IMG/VR virus record: IMGVR_UViG_3300030106_006402
Location: 1-29,849 of that record
Reading direction: 5' to 3' (one strand)
Source: a virus
DNA length: 29,849 bases
Made by a program: the position numbers and the translations under genes. Position 1 is the stretch's first letter, and the number at the start of each line of letters is the position of its first letter. Of this stretch, positions 6,974 through 14,492 are shown piece by piece. A model generated the notes under the pieces. That model ran no database searches. It had not been told where the DNA came from and was given only the letters and a program-made list of their open reading frames with translations.

Positions 6974-7810
6974 ATGGCACTCACCGATAGACTTGGTAAA
7001 TCTAAAACAATTGCCGAGATTAAATCAGCATTACTAAATCCTGCTCTAACATCACATTTTGATGTTGAAATTCCTTTCCCCTCTGAACTGAGGTCACTTC
7101 TTGGTGTTGAGCAGAGATCTTTTAATCTATCATGTAGTGAGGCAAGTCTTCCTGGTTCTCAGTTAGCAACTCTTGAGAATAATAATGATCGTACAGGTGT
7201 GACTGAGAAGCACGCATACAGAAGACAGTTTGATGATAGAATTGACCTAACATTTTATGTTGATGCAGATAAATATATGTCGATTCGTTTCTTTGAGAGA
7301 TGGATATCATTTATTATGAATGAAGATCAAGGTGGTCTTCAAGGTGGAGGACCATTAGTAGAGCAAGAACCAAACATTGCGTCAAGACATTATCACTATA
7401 GGGCGAGATATCCAAATGATTATATTATGGATCAGGGATTAAAAATTACAAAATTTGAAAGAAACTATCAAAACTCACTAGTTTACAATTTTGTAAGGGC
7501 TTTCCCTATTGCTGTTAATTCTATGCCCCTTTCTTATGATGCATCTTCATTATTGAAAGTGACTGTATCTATGAGTTATATTAGATACTATCTTAATAGA
7601 GTGATTAATCCTACTACACCATCCTCACCACCTACAGTTCCAGAGCAAGCACAACAAAATAGTTTAAACTTTTTTGATTCTAATGAAATTCTAAACACTG
7701 CTGGTCCTGGCACTCGATTTGCACCAACCGACTCTGCAACTGGATTTAGAGCTGTGGATGATGGTCCTCTATTAACAACAAGACAAGCATTGGGACTTGA
7801 TCCGATTTGA
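6974..7810 (+). CDS. 54: tail-tube-fold protein, probable baseplate tail tube initiator gp54
   Basis: This 278-aa protein has the tail-tube type of organisation: FDVEIPFPSEL near the N-terminus, SCSEASLPGSQLAT (the loop entered after the first strands), RQFDDRIDLTFYVDADKYMSIRFFERWISFI (a beta strand and helix typical of gp19/gp54), and a C-terminal FVRAFPIAVNSMPLSYDASSLLKVTVSMSYIRY strand pair. The last 60 residues are a Pro/Ser-rich tail. T4 gp54 (320 aa) sits on gp48 and starts tube polymerisation, and gp48 is encoded just across the divergent gap. The main alternative is a gp19-like tube protein. The fold is well supported, the exact gene name less so. It diverges from gp4 with only 31 bp between starts. 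Confidence 0.65.
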   Translation: MALTDRLGKSKTIAEIKSALLNPALTSHFDVEIPFPSELRSLLGVEQRSFNLSCSEASLPGSQLATLENNNDRTGVTEKHAYRRQFDDRIDLTFYVDADKYMSIRFFERWISFIMNEDQGGLQGGGPLVEQEPNIASRHYHYRARYPNDYIMDQGLKITKFERNYQNSLVYNFVRAFPIAVNSMPLSYDASSLLKVTVSMSYIRYYLNRVINPTTPSSPPTVPEQAQQNSLNFFDSNEILNTAGPGTRFAPTDSATGFRAVDDGPLLTTRQALGLDPI

Positions 7811-7861
7811 ATTGTTATAAACCCTCTAAATAATCACACTGAAATACATCTATAGGTCATT

Positions 7862-8581
7862 ATGCCTTTACCAAAGATTGCCACACCGGTATATGAACTT
7901 GAATTGCCATCTACAGGTGAGACAATTCAGTACAGACCTTTTCTTGTAAAAGAGGAGAAGGTTCTTGTGATTGCTTTAGAGAGCGAAGATACAAAGCAAA
8001 TCACAACGGCCATTAAGAATGTAATTAAGAATTGCATTCAAAGTAAGGGTATCAAAGTGGAAACTCTTCCAACTTTTGATATTGAATATTTGTTTTTGAA
8101 TATTCGTGGTAAGTCTGTTGGTGAAGAGATTGAAGTTAATGTAACATGTCCTGATGATGGAGTAACTCAAGTTCCTATTACAATCAATCTAGACGATATT
8201 CAAGTTCAGAAAAATGAGGAGCACACGAACAGGATTAAGTTAGATGATACCATCATGATGGAGATGAGGTATCCTTCTCTTGAACAATTTATTAAAAATA
8301 ATTTTAATTTTGAAGATGGTAATGCAATGGAACAATCTTTTGATTTGATTGCAACTTGTATTGATAAAATCTTTACTGAAGATGAAGTTTGGGCAGTAGA
8401 AGATTGCACTAAGAAAGAAATTGTAGAATTTCTTGAGCAAATGAACTCTTCTCAGTTTAAAGAGATTGAGAAGTTCTTTGAGACAATGCCTAAGTTGTCA
8501 CATTCAATTACGGTAAAAAACCCTAAGACAAAGAAAGAAAACGCGGTCGTAATTGAGGGATTAGCAGGTTTTTTCGCATAG
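7862..8581 (+). CDS. 26: baseplate hub assembly protein gp26 (tail assembly chaperone, short form)
   Basis: This 239-aa protein belongs to the T4 gp26-type baseplate family (T4: 208 aa). It opens MPLPKIATPVYELELPS with QYRPFLVKEEKVL close behind, then has LPTFDIEYLFLNIRGKSVGE (about 67-86), a cysteine in the CPDDG turn, and ends IEGLAGFFA, the family's hydrophobic C-terminus. T4 gp26 is needed for hub assembly. Its place immediately before the tape measure is that of the lambda G or Mu gp41 tail chaperones. The final codons GGT TTT TTC GCA TAG carry a canonical -1 slippery heptamer, described separately, so about 300 residues may be made in a minority of translation events by reading into the next frame. 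Confidence 0.85.
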   Translation: MPLPKIATPVYELELPSTGETIQYRPFLVKEEKVLVIALESEDTKQITTAIKNVIKNCIQSKGIKVETLPTFDIEYLFLNIRGKSVGEEIEVNVTCPDDGVTQVPITINLDDIQVQKNEEHTNRIKLDDTIMMEMRYPSLEQFIKNNFNFEDGNAMEQSFDLIATCIDKIFTEDEVWAVEDCTKKEIVEFLEQMNSSQFKEIEKFFETMPKLSHSITVKNPKTKKENAVVIEGLAGFFA

Positions 8582-8602
8582 CCCTGATCCATATGGATCT
8601 GG
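8556..8602 (+). promoter_or_regulatory. programmed -1 ribosomal frameshift signal (T TTT TTC plus stem-loop)
   Basis: Four elements lie in order. An SD-like AGGGA is at 8556-8560. The heptamer T TTT TTC is at 8569-8575, in phase with the gp26 codons TTT TTC. A 7-nt spacer containing the gp26 stop follows. Then comes a stem-loop at 8583-8602 (CC-T-GATCC, loop ATAT, GGATC-T-GG: seven pairs and one T-T mismatch). The -1 frame is open from the slip site through 8760. The ATG of the downstream frame lies in the hairpin and has no SD sequence. Confidence 0.7.
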
Positions 8603-8763
8603 AGAACTATTATAAACTTAACTTCGCCTTGATACAGTATCATAAATATTCATTAACTGAGATTGAAAACTTGATGCCTTGGGAACGAGACATCTATGTT
8701 GCACTACTACAACAGCATCTTGAGGAAGAAGAGTTAAAGCAAAAGCAAAGGAATGGCATCTAG
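8593..8763 (+). CDS. 51: gp51-like small frame; probably the C-terminal part of a gp26 frameshift fusion
   Basis: This 56-aa frame reads MDLENYYKLNFALIQYHKYSL, then TEIENLMPWERDIYVALLQQHLEEEE and ends RNGI. It lies in the -1 frame relative to gp26. It resembles short proteins annotated as baseplate hub assembly catalyst gp51 in cyanophages, and its W/Y-rich helix pair recalls the T domain of GT-type tail chaperones. T4 gp51 is 249 aa, so this is a small counterpart at most. Read from the slip site, translation from 7862 continues through RIALIH into this frame, giving 300 residues and stopping at 8761-8763. It overlaps the tape measure start (8753) by 11 nt. Independent initiation at 8593 looks weak. 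Confidence 0.72.
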   Translation: MDLENYYKLNFALIQYHKYSLTEIENLMPWERDIYVALLQQHLEEEELKQKQRNGI

Positions 8764-10852
8764 TAAATTCGGTTCTAAGTTTTTAGGTGAAGAAAGATAC
8801 CAGCAGTATGTTGATGAACTTACTGCTGAAGGGACCATTGATGGCGAGCCATTATCTTCTACTGAAAGAAAAGAAGGATTTAAGAAGAGAAACGATAAGA
8901 TAAACTTTCAAAATTTTATAGAAAAAGTTCTTGAAAGAAAAGAAAAAGCATCCGTATCTGGTGCTGGTGCTGGTGCTGGTGCTTTAGTAAAAAGACCATC
9001 TTCAGCAATACAAGTAAGTAAAATTGTTCCTGAGACTACCCCTGATGGTGGTATACTTGAAGAGATATTGAAAATTGTCACGTCTATTCGTGATACCTTG
9101 ATAGATAAGAATAAATTTGATGTAGCACAATCTAAAAAAGATAGACAGTTTGCTGAAAGAAAAAGAAGAGGAGAAAAAGAAAATAAATTAGAATCTAATA
9201 CCTTTGCTGGATTAACAAAAGGAGTAAATAAAGTTCTCGCACCAGTCAAAGGATTGTTTGAAAAAGTATTCGACTTCATTAAGACAGTTGTACTGGGAAG
9301 AGTTGTTGTAACTTTGATTAAATGGTTTACTGATGACGAAAATAAAGAAAAGGTAGAAGCAATTGGCACGTTCTTAAAGAAAACATGGCCAGCATTACTT
9401 GCTGCGTATCTACTGTTTGGTAATAGTCTTGGTAGATTTGTAACCAAGATAGTTTTCATGATTGGTAAATTTACTACCAAACTTATATCTAAAGGAATAC
9501 CAAAACTTCTTAAGTTGATAGCAGCAAATCCTCTTGCATCAGCAGCACTTGCCATTGTTACTGCTGCTACCATCGGTGGCATCAGACAATCTCAAACTCC
9601 ATCAAATGATCCAGAAGCAGAACCAGGACAAACTCAATTAGATGACACTCAAGATTTTGGTGGAATAACTGGTGCTCCAATCAGTGCGGACATGCTTGGA
9701 TTTAGTGGTGGTGGCATGACACCAATGGGAACAGATACAGTTCCTGCTATGCTTACTCCGGGTGAGTTTGTTATGAGTCGTGGTGCTGTCAATACTTTTG
9801 GTTCTGATTTCATGGAGACGATTAATGCTGCAGGTGGTGGAACAAATCAACCAAAAGGTGGATACTATTCTTCTGGTGGTAGTGTGTCTGATAAAGAAGA
9901 ACCTGGAGGAAGAAATAAAACAGGAACAGAAAAACCTAAACCTAATAGAAACATCCTTACTTCTTTATTTGGTGGCAGATCTAGAAATAATAAAGATGAA
10001 GTTGCAAGTAGTTGGAAATCAGTGCTAGATTTAATTGCAAAATATGAAGCAGTTAATGGTTCATATGACTCAATATACCCATCTAGTACAAAACCAGGTT
10101 TATCTCAAATGACAATAGAAGAGGCTGATAATTGGCAGTCATCAACAGCATCTTCTAGAGGATCTGCTGCTGCGGGTCGCTATCAATTCATGTATATAAA
10201 AAATCAAGCAGCAGCTGCTGGGATCGCACCAGATGAAAAGTTTAGTCCAGAAAATCAGGACAAGATGGCTATTCACCTTATTGAAGGTAAGAGAGGTATT
10301 ACTTATGATATGATGAAGAATAATCCAAATGAGGCAATGATTCGTCTTGGAATGGAATGGGCGTCTCTTCCAATGCCGATAGGAATGCAAGGACATAGAG
10401 GATATGTTCAAGCAGGGCAATCATATTATGCTGGAGATGGTAGAAATGCGGCACACGCATCTATACAAGAAGTTCGTGATGCCATGAGAGGTATTTCACC
10501 TGCTGTAGGTGAAGGTTCATCCTCTGGTACTATTGCTAAGGCCACTAGTAGTGGTAGTGTTTCCTCATCTACAGGATCTACTGCTACTGCTACAACTACA
10601 AAAACTCAAACGGCTCCATTACCGAAATTTAATTATGAACAACTAAGAAAAGATTTGGGTGTAAGAACAGCGTCTGTTTCTAAATCATCACGACCGTCGT
10701 CTACTTCTGCATATTCTCAAATGCAAGGTGATACCTCACAGGCAGCACAAATACAGAATTCAAATAATGATGCTTCAGGTGATGTTCCTTCATTTGATGC
10801 GGCTGCAATGTCTTCTCCAAAGAAGATAAAAACTTTAGGAATAACGGTGTAA
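8753..10852 (+). CDS. tape-measure-like tail protein with lysozyme/transglycosylase domain
   Basis: This 699-aa protein follows the tail chaperone genes, where a tape measure is expected. Residues 1-160 are charged and helical with a GAGAGAGA run at 70-77. Hydrophobic segments are at about 212-238 and 257-276. DTVPAMLTPGEFVMSRGAV at 328-346 is a motif common in tape measures and tail tip proteins. Residues about 423-585 look like a small muramidase or lytic transglycosylase: LIAKYE with E432 as candidate catalytic acid, AAGRYQF (473-479), FSPENQDKMAIHLI (497-510). A Ser/Thr-rich linker and tail follow. At the usual ~1.5 angstrom per residue, 699 residues would measure about 105 nm, close to a T4-like tail. 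The role as gp29 equivalent is inferred from position and domains; cell-wall cutting during infection would explain the enzyme domain. Confidence 0.75.
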   Translation: MASSKFGSKFLGEERYQQYVDELTAEGTIDGEPLSSTERKEGFKKRNDKINFQNFIEKVLERKEKASVSGAGAGAGALVKRPSSAIQVSKIVPETTPDGGILEEILKIVTSIRDTLIDKNKFDVAQSKKDRQFAERKRRGEKENKLESNTFAGLTKGVNKVLAPVKGLFEKVFDFIKTVVLGRVVVTLIKWFTDDENKEKVEAIGTFLKKTWPALLAAYLLFGNSLGRFVTKIVFMIGKFTTKLISKGIPKLLKLIAANPLASAALAIVTAATIGGIRQSQTPSNDPEAEPGQTQLDDTQDFGGITGAPISADMLGFSGGGMTPMGTDTVPAMLTPGEFVMSRGAVNTFGSDFMETINAAGGGTNQPKGGYYSSGGSVSDKEEPGGRNKTGTEKPKPNRNILTSLFGGRSRNNKDEVASSWKSVLDLIAKYEAVNGSYDSIYPSSTKPGLSQMTIEEADNWQSSTASSRGSAAAGRYQFMYIKNQAAAAGIAPDEKFSPENQDKMAIHLIEGKRGITYDMMKNNPNEAMIRLGMEWASLPMPIGMQGHRGYVQAGQSYYAGDGRNAAHASIQEVRDAMRGISPAVGEGSSSGTIAKATSSGSVSSSTGSTATATTTKTQTAPLPKFNYEQLRKDLGVRTASVSKSSRPSSTSAYSQMQGDTSQAAQIQNSNNDASGDVPSFDAAAMSSPKKIKTLGITV

Positions 10853-10855
10853 TCT

Positions 10856-12799
10856 ATGGCAATCACCGCTCAGAAGTTATTTCCTCAAAGTAAAAGTGGA
10901 GCAACAACTCCAACTCCAATAAGGAAAAATGCTATTACAAGAATTACACCAATAGCAACAAAGAAACCTGCCGCAGATGAGGGAGAAGATAAAGATACTC
11001 TTGTAGTCATAAAAGAAAGATGTATTGAAATAGATACTCTTTTGAAAGGTTCTCTTACACTTGATAAAATTAGAGCAGAGGAAGCAAGAAAGAAAAAGCA
11101 AACTCAAAGACGTGCTGCAAATGAAGCACGATTGGAATCTAAAGATAAAGGTAAAGAAGAAAGAGGATTTGGATTGAAACTTCCCAGGATGGGATTCTTT
11201 GATCGTATAAAGGAGTTTATCAAGAATGTTCTTCTTGGTTTTATTTTAACAAGACTAATTAAATTTGCACCATTACTTCAGAGGATAGTTCCTTTTCTTT
11301 CAGGTGCTATTGATTTTATGACTGACTTTGTAACAGGTTTAGTCGATGGACTTGGTACATTTTTAAAGTGGGGATTTGATGCTTATGAAAAAACAGAGGA
11401 ATTTATAGACAATATTGGTGGTGAAGATGCGGTGGGAGCATTTAATAAATTTACCGGTGCTTTAGAAAAGTTTCTTAGTCTTGCATTGATTGCAGGTCTT
11501 GCAACTGGTGCATTAGAGGTAGAAAAAAATAAAGGTGGTAGAGGCGGACGTGGTGGTAGAGGTGGACTTGGTGGTAGAGGTGGTAGACCAGGGGCAATAA
11601 GAAGATTTACTAAAAAGTATGGTAGAGATGCTGCGATTAAAAGATTTGGAAAAGAAGCAGTAAGAAAATTTGGTGGAAGTGCTGGTAGATCTGCTGCTAC
11701 AAATCTTGCAAGACGAGGACTGGTTGGTGCCCTTGGAAAAGGTGGAACAAGAGCTGGACTTAGGTTTGTCAAGAAATTCATCAGTCCTATTGTAAAGAGA
11801 ATACCTATTCTTGGGGGTCTCATTGATTTTGCACTAAACTATTTTGTATTCAAAGAACCAATTGGTAGAGCTGCATTTGCTGCGATTGGTGCTACAATCC
11901 TTGGTGTAATTGGAACTGGATTTGGTGGACCTCTTGGTGCGATAATTGGTGGATTCGTTGGCGATGCTGCTGGTAAAAAACTTTATGATATTTTCTTCTC
12001 TGGCAAGAAACCTGTTGAAATTGAAGATGATCAGAAGGATCAGAAGCAGGATAAATCAGTAAAATCTACTACATCATATTCTCAAGGAAAGCAAGGTAAA
12101 TTTGATATAAAAAGTAGTAATAATATCGTAAACATTGGTAAGAATCTTGTTAGTAAAGGATTCTCTGTTGCAGAACACCCAGACTTTACTAAGACTCCAA
12201 CAGCATCTGGTGGAACATATACTCCTGGTGAGGGATCAGTATCTAATGTGCATAGTGGTGATGGTCACTATGAATCTAGAGCAATTGATGTTACTGATTG
12301 GAGAGGAACACTTGAAGACTCTAAGGCAAGGTATCGTTCTGTCTTAGATTCGATTTATAACAATGGTAATATGGCAAACGATATGTTACTTATTCATGAT
12401 AGTTGGGGTGTTGCTGATAAGAGTGGGAAAAATCCACCAGGGAGACATGGACACCCAACTCACATGCACATTGAGGTGAAGGATAAGGGTGGATTCATTG
12501 GTAAAGGACTATTCCAAAACAAAGGTGGTATGGAGTTTGTTCTTGATCATGACACCACAAAAGCAGTCGAGGAAACATTCCCTGGATTCTTGAATACGTT
12601 TAACAAGGCAGAAGGTAAAGATGCTGTTGATGTTCTCAAACAATATGCATCTTATGATATGCCAGAGATGATCCCAGTTCCTATTCCAGTGCCAATCCAA
12701 AATGCAACTGGTAATATGTATGAAAAAGGAAAATCAGCAACTGTTAATATCGTCGTTAAGGGAAAGGAATCATTCAATGATATCCTTTATATGCGTTAA
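10856..12799 (+). CDS. second tape-measure-like tail protein with M15-type peptidase domain
   Basis: This 647-aa protein starts 3 nt after the previous gene and has a parallel design: a charged N-terminus (to about 110), hydrophobic helices (about 123-175, 203-220), an arginine/glycine tract at 226-246, and a glycine-zipper-like membrane segment (about 336-372, with IGTGFGG and AIIGGFVG). Residues about 424-545 resemble a zinc D,D- or L,D-peptidase of the M15 type: H471-x6-D478 in HYESRAIDV, and HMHIE with H536/H538/E540, plus conserved W and D positions between. After that come GGFIGKGLFQNKGG and a helical tail. The likely role is puncture of the cell envelope, cutting peptide cross-links while the sister protein cuts glycan. 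The peptidase call rests on motif spacing only. Confidence 0.7.
   Translation: MAITAQKLFPQSKSGATTPTPIRKNAITRITPIATKKPAADEGEDKDTLVVIKERCIEIDTLLKGSLTLDKIRAEEARKKKQTQRRAANEARLESKDKGKEERGFGLKLPRMGFFDRIKEFIKNVLLGFILTRLIKFAPLLQRIVPFLSGAIDFMTDFVTGLVDGLGTFLKWGFDAYEKTEEFIDNIGGEDAVGAFNKFTGALEKFLSLALIAGLATGALEVEKNKGGRGGRGGRGGLGGRGGRPGAIRRFTKKYGRDAAIKRFGKEAVRKFGGSAGRSAATNLARRGLVGALGKGGTRAGLRFVKKFISPIVKRIPILGGLIDFALNYFVFKEPIGRAAFAAIGATILGVIGTGFGGPLGAIIGGFVGDAAGKKLYDIFFSGKKPVEIEDDQKDQKQDKSVKSTTSYSQGKQGKFDIKSSNNIVNIGKNLVSKGFSVAEHPDFTKTPTASGGTYTPGEGSVSNVHSGDGHYESRAIDVTDWRGTLEDSKARYRSVLDSIYNNGNMANDMLLIHDSWGVADKSGKNPPGRHGHPTHMHIEVKDKGGFIGKGLFQNKGGMEFVLDHDTTKAVEETFPGFLNTFNKAEGKDAVDVLKQYASYDMPEMIPVPIPVPIQNATGNMYEKGKSATVNIVVKGKESFNDILYMR
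11531..11593 (+). repeat. GGR/RGG low-complexity tract inside the second tape-measure-like gene
   Basis: About 21 codons encode repeated Gly-Gly-Arg units (GGRGGRGGRGG, then GGRGGR). The DNA is a degenerate run of GGTGGTAGA-type 9-mers, so it can expand or contract by slippage. RGG boxes bind nucleic acid or membranes in other proteins; here the role is unknown. Confidence 0.8.
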
Positions 12800-12821
12800 A
12801 TAGAAGTAAGAGGTAATAAAC

Positions 12822-14252
12822 ATGTCAGAGACTAAAGTAACAGGTGCTCAGTCTACTCCTGCTTTTATTGAGAGGTTGGATGTCTTCTCAAATAAGGATC
12901 AAAGTAAGACTGTATCCATCGTAAATGGAACAATGCAGTTGATGTATTATGAGAGCCTTCTTCAGGACTCCGTGATGGCAACTGTTACTTTTGCTGATTC
13001 AGGAAACTCAATTGATGAAAAGAGTGCCTTGGAAGGTCTTCCTATCGTAGGAACTGAGAAAGTAGAATTTAAAATTAAAGATAATAATGAGGAGGAGATA
13101 AATTTTACTTTCTATGTAAATAAAGTAACACCAGTGGAAGATGAAACAACCAAAGGGATAGTTAATTTACATTTGGTATCAAAGGAATATATTCTTAATG
13201 ATGAAGTCAGAATTAACAAAAGATTTGATGGTAGAGTATCAGAAACAGTCAAAGAAATTTTAACTAACTTTTTAGAGAGTGATAAAAATATTACTGATAT
13301 TGAAAGCACAACTGAACTGAATGAAATTGCTGGACAATGGAAACCATTTTACACTCTGAATTGGTTATCTAAAAAGTGTGCCCCATCTTCTGTAACACCT
13401 GGTAAGACTGCGGGATTTTTCTTCTATGAAACTTCTGAGGGATATCATTTTAGATCAATTGATTCTTTACTGGGACAGGAAAAGAAAAAATCTATTATCT
13501 ATAATGAGACACCAGATAATAGAGGTCAAAATATTCCAGAGGGATATAATATAAAGGCATTAACATTTTCTAAAGACAACCGTATTGATGTTCAAGAAAA
13601 AATGCAGGCAGGATTTCAATCAACACGAATAGTTGTATTTGATCCATACACCTGTAAGTATGAGGTCTTGAATCCCAAAGCAACTGGAGGTGATGGAACA
13701 GAAGAATTTCTCACAAAAGCAGGTAAAGAACTTCCAGTTCTTAATCCAGAGTTTAATCGTCAGGGAGAAAACAAACAGTTCTCAAGAACAACGTATGTTG
13801 TCAAAGATACTGGAACACTACCATCAGGGAATACTCAGGAACAACTTAGTAAGTCAAAGGACCCAAACTTTAGACCTGAACGGATTACTAATCAGGCAAT
13901 TATGCGTTATAATCAGTTGTATGCTTCTGAGATTGAAGTTACTATACCAGGAGATTTTTCATTACATGTAGGTGAAGCAATTTATTTTGATGCCCCATCT
14001 GCACAAAAGGACACAAAAAATGATGATGTTGACCGTCAAATTGGTGGTCTATATATTATATCGGCATTATGTCATTTAGTTAACGCAAAAGGAACCTATA
14101 CTAAATTAAACTTAGTAAGAGATTCGTTTGGTAGAACAGGTAAGGAACCACAAAGTGGTAAACCAGCTACCGAAACAAGAATCCCTGGCACACAACCTTC
14201 ATATCAAAGAACAGTATCAACTGCATCATACGATACGACAACCACTTTCTAA
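12822..14252 (+). CDS. 27: baseplate central hub protein, gp27-like
   Basis: This 476-aa protein lies between the tape measures and the gp5-type hub, where T4 gp27 belongs (T4: 391 aa). Its N-terminal part has the paired beta-barrel look of the gp27/Mu gp44 family: GTMQLMYYESLLQDSVMATV (about 37-56), then VEFKIK and INFTFYVNKVTPV, then YILNDEVRINKRFDGRVSETVKEIL (about 129-153), a segment typical of gp27. WKPFYTLNWLSKKCAP near residue 170 is also in character. The C-terminal part includes YNQLYASEIEVTIPGDFSLHVGEAI and ends in a hydrophilic, proline/threonine-rich tail. It should form a trimer joining tube and spike. There is no enzymatic motif. The call rests on position and local patterns. 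Confidence 0.72.
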   Translation: MSETKVTGAQSTPAFIERLDVFSNKDQSKTVSIVNGTMQLMYYESLLQDSVMATVTFADSGNSIDEKSALEGLPIVGTEKVEFKIKDNNEEEINFTFYVNKVTPVEDETTKGIVNLHLVSKEYILNDEVRINKRFDGRVSETVKEILTNFLESDKNITDIESTTELNEIAGQWKPFYTLNWLSKKCAPSSVTPGKTAGFFFYETSEGYHFRSIDSLLGQEKKKSIIYNETPDNRGQNIPEGYNIKALTFSKDNRIDVQEKMQAGFQSTRIVVFDPYTCKYEVLNPKATGGDGTEEFLTKAGKELPVLNPEFNRQGENKQFSRTTYVVKDTGTLPSGNTQEQLSKSKDPNFRPERITNQAIMRYNQLYASEIEVTIPGDFSLHVGEAIYFDAPSAQKDTKNDDVDRQIGGLYIISALCHLVNAKGTYTKLNLVRDSFGRTGKEPQSGKPATETRIPGTQPSYQRTVSTASYDTTTTF

Positions 14253-14261
14253 AGACAAACT

Positions 14262-14492
14262 ATGGAAAAGAATATCGAAACTCATATTGAAAAGGATAAA
14301 AAGATCCTTGAAGATCCAACCATTTCTCCCCAGATGCGTCGGCACACTGCCGATGAACTAGAGCATCTTGAGCGTTATGCTAAAGAACATGCAAAAGAGA
14401 TTGAAGCAGGAGATCATCATGACCCTAGCGCATTTGAAATGTATTGTGATGAGAATCCAGAGGCAGATGAGTGTAGGATTTACGAAGATTAA
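14262..14492 (+). CDS. CP12-like small protein
   Basis: This 76-aa acidic protein ends MYCDENPEADECRIYED, which matches the C-terminal GAPDH-binding motif of CP12. Cys62 and Cys71 are 8 residues apart, as in the redox loop of CP12. CP12 ties up GAPDH and phosphoribulokinase in the dark and inhibits the Calvin cycle, and phage CP12 is thought to redirect carbon to the pentose phosphate pathway. The N-terminal cysteine pair of plant-type CP12 is absent, and residues 1-45 form a charged helix (with SPQMRRHTADELEHLERY). It lies 9 nt after the gp27-like gene and overlaps gp5 in TAATG, so it is cotranscribed with tail genes, an unexpected place for a metabolic gene. It could instead be a tail assembly factor that merely shares the motif. 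Confidence 0.65.
   Translation: MEKNIETHIEKDKKILEDPTISPQMRRHTADELEHLERYAKEHAKEIEAGDHHDPSAFEMYCDENPEADECRIYED

Noticed and set aside
8641-8648. CATAAATA as late promoter for the tape measure gene
   Set aside because: It fits NATAAATA but lies inside the gp51-like frame. The same motif occurs inside other genes (for example near 1489 and 7269), so it is expected by chance in AT-rich DNA.
8908-9582. 224-codon open frame on the minus strand inside the first tape-measure-like gene
   Set aside because: It mirrors the plus-strand gene, has no own RBS or recognisable domain, and its composition reflects the antisense of lysine- and alanine-rich coding.
11383-11823. 146-codon proline/leucine-rich frame on the minus strand
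   Set aside because: It is the antisense of the Gly/Arg tract and its surroundings; the proline-rich pattern follows from GGN and AGA codons on the other strand.
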